Source: M3007 sp033764075
GTDB lineage: Bacteria; Bacteroidota; Bacteroidia; Chitinophagales; Saprospiraceae
NCBI GenBank assembly: GCA_033764075.1
Contig: JANRJH010000024.1
Span: 71,999-135,998 of the forward strand
Direction of reading: 5' to 3'
Length of the DNA stretch: 64,000 bases
Shown here: positions 57,874 to 64,000 of the stretch, piece after piece
How positions within the stretch are numbered: position 1 is the stretch's first letter
Layout: the number at the start of each line of letters is the position of its first letter
The notes under the pieces: generated by a model
The model's input: the letters and a program-made list of their open reading frames with translations, nothing else
What the model was told of the DNA's origin: nothing
Databases searched by the model: none
Position numbers and translations under genes: made by a program

Positions 57874-60210
57874 TCACCAGGTCCAGTCAATTCTTAACGC
57901 ATAACTCCGGGGCGCCTCCAGCAATGCGGGGCGCAGCATATATTCTGTATTCAACAGGTTGTTGCACAGCAAGCTTAATTTCCAGCGTTCGTTGAATCGG
58001 TAGGCGGCGCGAAAGTCAAGCAGGGTAAATCCGTGGTTGTTTTCTTCCCGAAACCGCTTGACACCGGCAAAGGGTTCGATGATCTCTAATTCAAATATGG
58101 CGTCGATGGCTTCCATGTAACTGTTGTATTGCACAGAAAGTCCCCCGCTCCACCGTTTCCAGACGTATTCACCATCAAACTTGACCATTTGCCGGAAGCG
58201 GTACTTGAGTACATTGTAGTCAGCAGAGGATGTCTCGTTTTCGCGCTCACCGAATTCCTGGTAACGCGGATCGACATACGTAAAACCTGCGAGCAAGTAC
58301 AGAGAACCCGGGCCCAACGGCCCCTGTCCGACAAGCGATGTCTCAAAACCGGTGATCCGGGTGTCGCCGATGTTCTGCGATTCGAAATAAATATCAGCCG
58401 TCAGGGTTGGCGGCGGCCCGGGATCAAACCTGGGTACAAAATCGGCCAGCACGAACTCCATCATATCTTCATATTCAGAAATAAAGCCGGTAAGATCCAG
58501 ATAACCGCTCCAGGCGCCCAGCTGAACGCCTTGTTTGACCCCAATTTCGGCTGTCCACCCCGTTTCGGATACCAGATCCGGATTGGGCCGAATGAAATTC
58601 CCCTGGCTGAAATCGGTTTGTATGAATTTTTCCGCAATGGTCGGGTAGCGATACCCTTGTCCCCAGGAAGCGCGCAGATAGGTAGCACGACCCAGGCGGT
58701 AGTTGGCACCCACCCTGAAGACCGGTTTGCTTTCCTCGGTTTGCCCGTTTGGAATGGTGTCCACATCATTTGGTGGAACATCGATCAATTCAGGGCTTTC
58801 CAGGCGGTTGTATTCGTAGCGCATGCCGGCGGACAGGTTCAGATGGTCCGATAAAGCATAGTCCATCTGAAAATAGCCGGCCAGGTTCAGGGTTTTGTAC
58901 TTTGCATTGCTGTACAATTGGGCATCCACGGTGTTATAGGTAGAAACCACACCGGCTGTGGTGACCAGTCCGGTGGGCGTCCATGCCCGCTGGAACTGGT
59001 ATTCGCCGTACAGCTGGCGGCTCTCGTTGGACTGATTCCCGCTGTTGCGGTTCGAAACCGAGTAGAAACGCCCCAGAAAACGGTGGCGGTTGCCCGACGG
59101 GTCAAAATAACTCAGCGTGGGGTCCAGGTTGTAACGGAACCGGCCCAGGGATCGGGCGACAGAGTTGAGCCCGGCCTGGTAGGCCCCCGCCTGCTCATTG
59201 GCCCAGACAAAGAAGTTACTGCTTTCCCCAAAATTGAAGTTGCTGTTCAGTCCGATGTGGAGGCGTTCGTTGATTCGGTAACGCACGTTGGGCGACAGTC
59301 GTCCGTACCGGCTCCAGGTATCCCGGTTGTAGCTATCGCGGTACAGGCCATAAGCACCCAACACCCAGTCGAACTTGCCGGATCGCTGCCGATGGGCGAA
59401 ACTGATTCCGGTTTCTACCGGAGCAAGGATCTCGGATGTGTCGCGTCCCCACCAGCGTTTGGCATCGTCCCTGGGGCGGTCAAAAATCCGGCCAAAAGCA
59501 GCCACCTGTGTTTGGGGTTTTTCCGTGGGCCATGCTGTCCGTAAATGTATGATCCCATTCATTGCGGCCGAGCCGTAGAGCGAAGACGAAGCGCCTTTGA
59601 GCACCTCGATCTGGCCAATGTTCTCCACCGGAAAATCGTCCCAATTCGGAAACCCGGCATCTGCTTGCAGGGCCGGAATATCGTCCAGCAGAAGCAACAC
59701 CCGGGTGCCGGCGCCGTAGGAGAAGCCGGCGCCTCCGCGAATGGAGGCCTGTCCATCCAGCAAGGTTACGCCGGGCACTTTGGTGAGCACCTCGTCCACC
59801 GAGGTGGTATTGACGCTTTCGACCAGACGGGCCTTGAGGACGTCGAGGGAAACCGTGACCTCCCCCAGCGGTTTGTCGAACTTGCCGGTGGTAACGGTGG
59901 CCTCCTGGAGGATGCTTTGCACCTTGGAAAAGTCGATGTTCAGTTCTTTGGACATCCCTTCGCTCAGGGTTACCCATTCCGATAATCGCCGGCCGGTAAA
60001 AGAAAAAACCGCCTCATAACTACCGGGTGGCACGTGCAGGCTGTATCGCCCCTCCAGATCGGAGTAAGTACCGGCGGTGCCCACGCGAACGGTTACGCCG
60101 GGTAAGGGTTCATTTTGATCGCCGGTTATCTTTCCAAACAACGTTTGTCCGTGGACCTGATGCGTAAACAAAAACAAACAGGCCACAAGCCCTGGAATGG
60201 TCTTGCGCAT
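57874..60210 (-). CDS. TonB-dependent outer-membrane receptor
   Basis: From the ATG at 60210 the product is 778 aa. A signal peptide (MRKTIPGLVACLFLFTHQVHGQ) precedes a carboxypeptidase-like regulatory domain (about 22-100; ITGDQNEPLPGVTVRVGTAGTYSDLEGRYSL). The plug follows (about 110-230) with VDEVLTKVPGVTLLDGQASIRGG and GSSSLYGSAAMNGIIHLRT-like ASSSLYGSAAMNGI. A 22-strand-type barrel ends in RIDWTW. It imports a ligand, such as a siderophore, cobalamin or oligosaccharide, using TonB; there is no SusD-like gene next to it, so a glycan role is less likely. The ATG at 60240 adds ten residues but lies in a hairpin. Confidence 0.92.
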   Translation of the reverse strand: MRKTIPGLVACLFLFTHQVHGQTLFGKITGDQNEPLPGVTVRVGTAGTYSDLEGRYSLHVPPGSYEAVFSFTGRRLSEWVTLSEGMSKELNIDFSKVQSILQEATVTTGKFDKPLGEVTVSLDVLKARLVESVNTTSVDEVLTKVPGVTLLDGQASIRGGAGFSYGAGTRVLLLLDDIPALQADAGFPNWDDFPVENIGQIEVLKGASSSLYGSAAMNGIIHLRTAWPTEKPQTQVAAFGRIFDRPRDDAKRWWGRDTSEILAPVETGISFAHRQRSGKFDWVLGAYGLYRDSYNRDTWSRYGRLSPNVRYRINERLHIGLNSNFNFGESSNFFVWANEQAGAYQAGLNSVARSLGRFRYNLDPTLSYFDPSGNRHRFLGRFYSVSNRNSGNQSNESRQLYGEYQFQRAWTPTGLVTTAGVVSTYNTVDAQLYSNAKYKTLNLAGYFQMDYALSDHLNLSAGMRYEYNRLESPELIDVPPNDVDTIPNGQTEESKPVFRVGANYRLGRATYLRASWGQGYRYPTIAEKFIQTDFSQGNFIRPNPDLVSETGWTAEIGVKQGVQLGAWSGYLDLTGFISEYEDMMEFVLADFVPRFDPGPPPTLTADIYFESQNIGDTRITGFETSLVGQGPLGPGSLYLLAGFTYVDPRYQEFGERENETSSADYNVLKYRFRQMVKFDGEYVWKRWSGGLSVQYNSYMEAIDAIFELEIIEPFAGVKRFREENNHGFTLLDFRAAYRFNERWKLSLLCNNLLNTEYMLRPALLEAPRSYALRIDWTW

Positions 60211-60235
60211 AGAACGAAATGGGTTTCCGGTGAAT

Positions 60236-60271
60236 CGCATAAACCCACGGCTGAAGCCGTGGGTTTATGCG
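60236..60271. repeat. 17-bp-stem hairpin in the TonB receptor leader
   Basis: CGCATAAACCCACGGCT, loop GA, then the exact complement. It lies between the -7 box (60297-60304) and the ATG (60210), so it would be in the 5' leader. It could also stop read-through from the upstream giant gene. The ACGGCT/AGCCGT core is typical of REP-like palindromes. Confidence 0.75.
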
Positions 60272-60296
60272 CGACGCATACGTGCGACCGTCACGA

Positions 60297-60304
60297 CAAA
60301 GATA
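60297..60304 (-). promoter_or_regulatory. -7 box of the TonB receptor gene
   Basis: On the minus strand TATCTTTG matches TAnnTTTG exactly. It lies 17 bases after the stop of the giant upstream gene and 86 bases before the ATG at 60210. Confidence 0.55.
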
Positions 60305-60320
60305 TGTCGCAACCTGGTAC

Positions 60321-63300
60321 TTATCGTATCAATGTCACGTTGCCTTTCAGAACAGATTTTTCGCCACCAGGGCAACGGACTTCGAGGTACCAGCCGTAGG
60401 TGTCCGGGGTTTGTATGTCGCCGTTCCAGCGACCGTCCCATCCCTGATGATTGACATCATTGGTTTCATACATTTTTTCACCCCATCGGGAGAACACGGT
60501 AAAATAAATTTCACCAATCTGACCGTCGATGGCGCGTACCCGGAAATAGTCATTGTTACCATCGTCGTTAGGGGTAAACGCTTTGGGAACAAAGATGTAA
60601 GGGCCTTCGCAGGGTCCAACCCGAATGGTCACCATAGCCGTATCCGAACACCCTGCGGGGTCGGTTACCGTTACCACGAAAGTAGTTTCTTCCTGCAGGG
60701 TGGCTGTTGTTGACTGACCGGTGGGGTTGTCAACCGCATCGGCGGGCGACCAGGCATAGGTATATCCGGATTCATTTGGAAGGGCAAACATTGTTACCGA
60801 CCCGCCTTCGTACACAGCCTCTACCCCGCCGTCAACTGCAATGCCGGCCTGCACTTCCTGAACACCGATAAAGACACTGGCTTCAGCCGTACAACCCCAG
60901 CTGTTGGTCGCCGTTACGGTGTATACTGTATTGGTATCCGGACTGACCATCCAGTTGGAGTCACCCACGGCCGGGTTCCATACATAGGTCAGCGTTTGCC
61001 ACGGGTTTATGTTGTCAAGCTGCAATTGGGTGCTACCACCTGCACACACGACTCCGTTCTGGGCAGACAGCCCCACTGCCGCATTGATGGCCAGGATAGA
61101 ATCCATTGAGGCGCAGTCGTTGGCGCCTACGCTTCTTACGTAGTAATAGCTGCCAAGGCTGGGGTTGTCGACCGTTATTTCCAATCCGCTTCCAATAACC
61201 GGGTCGAAGGTTGGATTGTTCGACCATTCCGGGGTTGCCGGACTTTGCGCGGTAAGCGTGAGGGGCTGACCGGCAAAACACACAGCCGAAGTGTCGGAAA
61301 CGGTCAGTGCAGGACCTTGGAGTACCGTCACTGTGGTGCTTACCGTGTCTGTGCAGGTTCCGTAGGTAACCAGAGCAGAGTAGGTGGTCGTCTGTTGCGG
61401 AACTACCACCGGACTGACATCTCCCGGGCTGGTGAGCGACGGGTCATTGGGTTCTGCCGACCAGGTGTACTGATAATTGGTATCGCCTGACGGGTTGAGT
61501 GCAACGGGGACTCCGGCACAGACACTGGTGTCTGTCAGCTCCATCGCAATGGTGTACAGATTGATGACGGTATCAAAAACCCCCATACAAGCTGCGTTGG
61601 GCATGAAGGAGACATTGTAAACGCCTGCTTTTTCATAGGTGTACAAGGTGTCTCCAGCTACTGCGCTGTTGTCGTCACCAAAATTCCAGGTTCCGGTCAA
61701 GGCACCGGCCGTGGTGTAGTTGACCGAAAGCGAACAACCGCCGCCGACCACTTCGGCTTGAACAGGGGCCGGCGCACCGTCATTCAGCAATACCGGTATG
61801 GTAAATGTCTGTGAACAATCGTGCTGGTTTGTCACCTCCACGGTCAGCAAATAGTCGCCCGCCGTTCCGGTTATGGAAACGGTGTTCGAGGGTACCCCTA
61901 TGATGACCAGGTTAGGGCTGTTTGTGCTCCAATTGTAAACAAGTGTGTCTTCCGGGTCCAGATTGTTCAATGTTACGGACAAGGTATCTCTTTCACAACC
62001 ACTGAGCGCGTCGTCCGAAAGTTCAACGTCCACACCCTCCGGTTTGACAACCACCGTAGCCGTATCGGTACAGCCCTGGCTATCTCCCGCTACCACCACG
62101 TAGGTAGTGGCACCGTACAGGGGCAGCATAACCGGGTTTTGTTTCCCGACGATGCTACCTGTTGAATCAAGCCAGACCACCGCGGACAAACCATTTTTCA
62201 CCATTGCGGTGAGCATTACGCTGTCGCAGCGCACAGCAATTCCCGCGTCGACATCAATTTCCACCGATACTGCCGGAGTAATGGTCAACTCCTGCGACGC
62301 TTCACATAAACCGTTGGATGCCAGTATCGTGTACGTCGTTTGGGAGTCGGGCTGTGCAATCCACGTATTGGGATCCGGCCCGGGGGAAAGCCCCGTCTGG
62401 GGATCAAAAAGGATGGTATTGCCCGCATCGGTCAACACGGTTATGGTATCCGCAACACCACCGCAGTTGGGCGAGTTGTCGAGTTCAAGGGTAAGTGGCG
62501 GTACGCTGGGGGCAATGACGGTAATGACTTCTTCGTCCGTACATCCGGCAGCCGACGTGACCACAAGCACCACTTCAACCGAAATACCGGGTGTAAATAC
62601 GGGGAAGTTGATGGGGCCTTGACCGGCAAAATTCTGGGGAGGGTCGTTGCCCACAGTAACCGTCCAGTCCCATTGCACGATCGAATTGGTGGAATCGGTG
62701 CTCTGGTCTGTAAGGGTGAAATTCACAAAGTTGGGCAAACAAACAGCATCTACATCAAAGCCGGCTACCGGGAAGGATGCTACGTTGATTAGCACCGTGT
62801 CTATTGCCGTACAGCCGTTGGCATCGGTGGCGGTAACGGTATAACTGCCAGGGGCAAGGCCTGATATTTGTTGTGCGATTAGGGTATCCGCGCCTACCGT
62901 CCAGACATAGGTGTAATCCGGGGTTCCACCCGCACCCTGTGCAAGCGCACTACCGTTATTCGTCCCGACACAGGTGGCATTGGTGGGGATGGCGTCAACC
63001 GAGGGGCCCGTGCCGGTGGGCACTGTACCCGATGCCGTGCCGGAACAGCCATTGAAAAGATCGGTCACGGTAACCTGAATCAGGGTCCCACCGGGAATAC
63101 CAAAAATGGTATTTCCATTTTGACCGGGGAAATTCCAGGAATAAGAATAATTGCCGGTAGCCGGAATGGGATTTGCCGTAGCCACGCCATTTTCAATATT
63201 CTCACAAGATGCTTGTGTAAGCAACAACGTGACACCGATGCTATCGATCATGTCTATAATGAACGTATCGATCAGTTTGCAGTTGGCGGCATCCGTCATG

Positions 63301-64000
63301 GTAACCACATAAGTTCCGGGCGCCAGATTTAGGAGGCTGTCTCCCGATGCCGTGGGCGTCCAGTCAAAAACATACGGCGGAGTGCCCCCTGAACCCTGTA
63401 CCACGATGGCGCCGTTGTTTCCACCCGCACAAGCAGGTGAAATGACAACCGCATCGATCACCAAAGTGGTGGCTATACCCTGTACCAGAACCGTATCGGT
63501 AGCGGTATTTCCGACAGCATCCGTTACCGTTACGGTGTGTGTGCCGGCCGTCAAGCTGTCTGCCACCGGTCCGGTTTCCCCATTATCCCAAAGGTAACTA
63601 TACGGTGGAGTCCCTCCGGTTGCGGAGGCGGTGGCTGTCCCAAATCCGGCGCCACAAGCCGGCGTATTGGCATTGGCCTCCAGCATGAGTGGCGCCATCA
63701 TCGTATCCTGAACAACAGCACCGCAAGACACCGCCGAACAGCCGTTGGCATCCGTCACCGTCACGCAGTACGTGCCTGCCGGCAGGCTGTCAATCGTTTG
63801 GGTTGTGCCGCCGTTGCTCCACAAATAGGTGTAGGGCGCTGTGCCGCCGAATACGTTCGCCGTCGCTGTGCCCGTGGAATCGTCCGGTATGCCCGTCGGC
63901 GTAGTGGTGACCACCACGCTGTCGATCGGCACCGGGGCCACGTACGTGTACGTATCGGTGGCCGTGCAGCCACCCGCGTCCGTTACCGTCACCGAGTAGG
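60321..64000 (-). CDS. Giant SprB/PKD-repeat protein with T9SS type B C-terminus (partial)
   Basis: The frame is open to the right edge, so the N-terminus and signal peptide are outside; at least 1226 residues are visible. Five complete SprB repeats (GG.PPY.Y.W.NG, VTVTDANGC) and the end of a sixth come first. Next is a PKD-like segment (VQWDWTVTVGNDPPQNF), then several Ig/PKD-like modules with the pattern YTVTATN.WGCTA. The gliding-motility-associated C-terminal domain (IFVPKAFTPNDDGNNDYF, FSRWGEKMYE, GWDGRWNG, YGWYLEVR) is the type B T9SS signal. No porP/sprF gene lies next to it in the window, unlike the adhesin at 18157. A GTG at 63992 is internal and not a start. Confidence 0.9.
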   Translation of the reverse strand, partial: YSVTVTDAGGCTATDTYTYVAPVPIDSVVVTTTPTGIPDDSTGTATANVFGGTAPYTYLWSNGGTTQTIDSLPAGTYCVTVTDANGCSAVSCGAVVQDTMMAPLMLEANANTPACGAGFGTATASATGGTPPYSYLWDNGETGPVADSLTAGTHTVTVTDAVGNTATDTVLVQGIATTLVIDAVVISPACAGGNNGAIVVQGSGGTPPYVFDWTPTASGDSLLNLAPGTYVVTMTDAANCKLIDTFIIDMIDSIGVTLLLTQASCENIENGVATANPIPATGNYSYSWNFPGQNGNTIFGIPGGTLIQVTVTDLFNGCSGTASGTVPTGTGPSVDAIPTNATCVGTNNGSALAQGAGGTPDYTYVWTVGADTLIAQQISGLAPGSYTVTATDANGCTAIDTVLINVASFPVAGFDVDAVCLPNFVNFTLTDQSTDSTNSIVQWDWTVTVGNDPPQNFAGQGPINFPVFTPGISVEVVLVVTSAAGCTDEEVITVIAPSVPPLTLELDNSPNCGGVADTITVLTDAGNTILFDPQTGLSPGPDPNTWIAQPDSQTTYTILASNGLCEASQELTITPAVSVEIDVDAGIAVRCDSVMLTAMVKNGLSAVVWLDSTGSIVGKQNPVMLPLYGATTYVVVAGDSQGCTDTATVVVKPEGVDVELSDDALSGCERDTLSVTLNNLDPEDTLVYNWSTNSPNLVIIGVPSNTVSITGTAGDYLLTVEVTNQHDCSQTFTIPVLLNDGAPAPVQAEVVGGGCSLSVNYTTAGALTGTWNFGDDNSAVAGDTLYTYEKAGVYNVSFMPNAACMGVFDTVINLYTIAMELTDTSVCAGVPVALNPSGDTNYQYTWSAEPNDPSLTSPGDVSPVVVPQQTTTYSALVTYGTCTDTVSTTVTVLQGPALTVSDTSAVCFAGQPLTLTAQSPATPEWSNNPTFDPVIGSGLEITVDNPSLGSYYYVRSVGANDCASMDSILAINAAVGLSAQNGVVCAGGSTQLQLDNINPWQTLTYVWNPAVGDSNWMVSPDTNTVYTVTATNSWGCTAEASVFIGVQEVQAGIAVDGGVEAVYEGGSVTMFALPNESGYTYAWSPADAVDNPTGQSTTATLQEETTFVVTVTDPAGCSDTAMVTIRVGPCEGPYIFVPKAFTPNDDGNNDYFRVRAIDGQIGEIYFTVFSRWGEKMYETNDVNHQGWDGRWNGDIQTPDTYGWYLEVRCPGGEKSVLKGNVTLIR

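Noticed and set aside
60236..60271. End of an IS200/IS605 element
   Set aside because: The hairpin looks like those ends, but no transposase, relic or second end is visible nearby.

Overview
The window looks like a chromosomal segment of a Bacteroidota bacterium, most probably from the Saprospiria/Chitinophagia side of the phylum. The reasons are direct. There are type IX secretion (T9SS) sorting domains of both kinds, two giant SprB-repeat proteins with gliding-motility-type C-termini, a PorP/SprF protein, a large C25-peptidase (PorU2-like) protein, an S46 dipeptidyl-peptidase and a TonB-dependent receptor with a carboxypeptidase-like N-terminal domain. Many intergenic regions carry a TAnnTTTG -7 box, the promoter signature of this phylum. 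Genes are densely packed on both strands, with no gene-free stretch over 300 bases. I saw no rRNA, tRNA, CRISPR array, transposase, integrase or phage gene.

Layout. 1-6.6 kb: a left-edge FemAB/GNAT-like fragment, a two-gene unit (DPP11-type peptidase, then a cyclic-nucleotide-binding patatin of the NTE type), and a lamin-tail T9SS cargo protein. 6.7-18 kb: the PorU2-like protein, an alpha/alpha-toroid-like protein, an orphan 511-aa protein, ruvB, folK, a coiled-coil lipoprotein and an alpha/beta hydrolase. 18.1-24.8 kb: a probable five-gene operon opened by a 12-repeat SprB-like adhesin and its PorP/SprF partner. 24.9-34.5 kb: a CRTAC1-type FG-GAP lipoprotein, a universal stress protein with a cobalamin adenosyltransferase, a YebC-family regulator, an MBL hydrolase, der, a lipoprotein, a polyprenyl glycosylphosphotransferase and a small lipoprotein. 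34.6-44.2 kb: biotin carboxylase, PIF1-like helicase, a BON-LysM (Kbp-like) protein, a PlpD-like patatin-POTRA-barrel protein, a 3-hydroxybutyryl-CoA dehydrogenase, holA and a four-LysM protein with no signal peptide.

44.2-53.8 kb: an exonuclease, two glycosyltransferases, a YfhO-family membrane protein, an esterase, a cluster of small envelope proteins and a helix-hairpin-helix barrel protein. 53.8-64 kb: a four-gene unit holding the proton-translocating transhydrogenase (split PntA plus PntB), a lipoprotein, the TonB-dependent receptor, and a second giant SprB/PKD protein that runs off the right edge.

The strongest theme is the cell surface: T9SS cargo (one type A, two type B), a candidate T9SS sortase-like factor, a PorP/SprF partner, polysaccharide enzymes and many lipoproteins. 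The most unusual items are non-coding: a small hairpin repeat present in three copies, a perfect 46-bp palindrome, a 60-bp inverted repeat acting as a shared terminator, and a 17-bp-stem hairpin in the leader of the TonB receptor. Among proteins, the signal-less LysM array with a lysozyme-like tail and the paired small proteins near 51 kb are the best leads. I did not find a multi-gene system that I could defend as wholly new.
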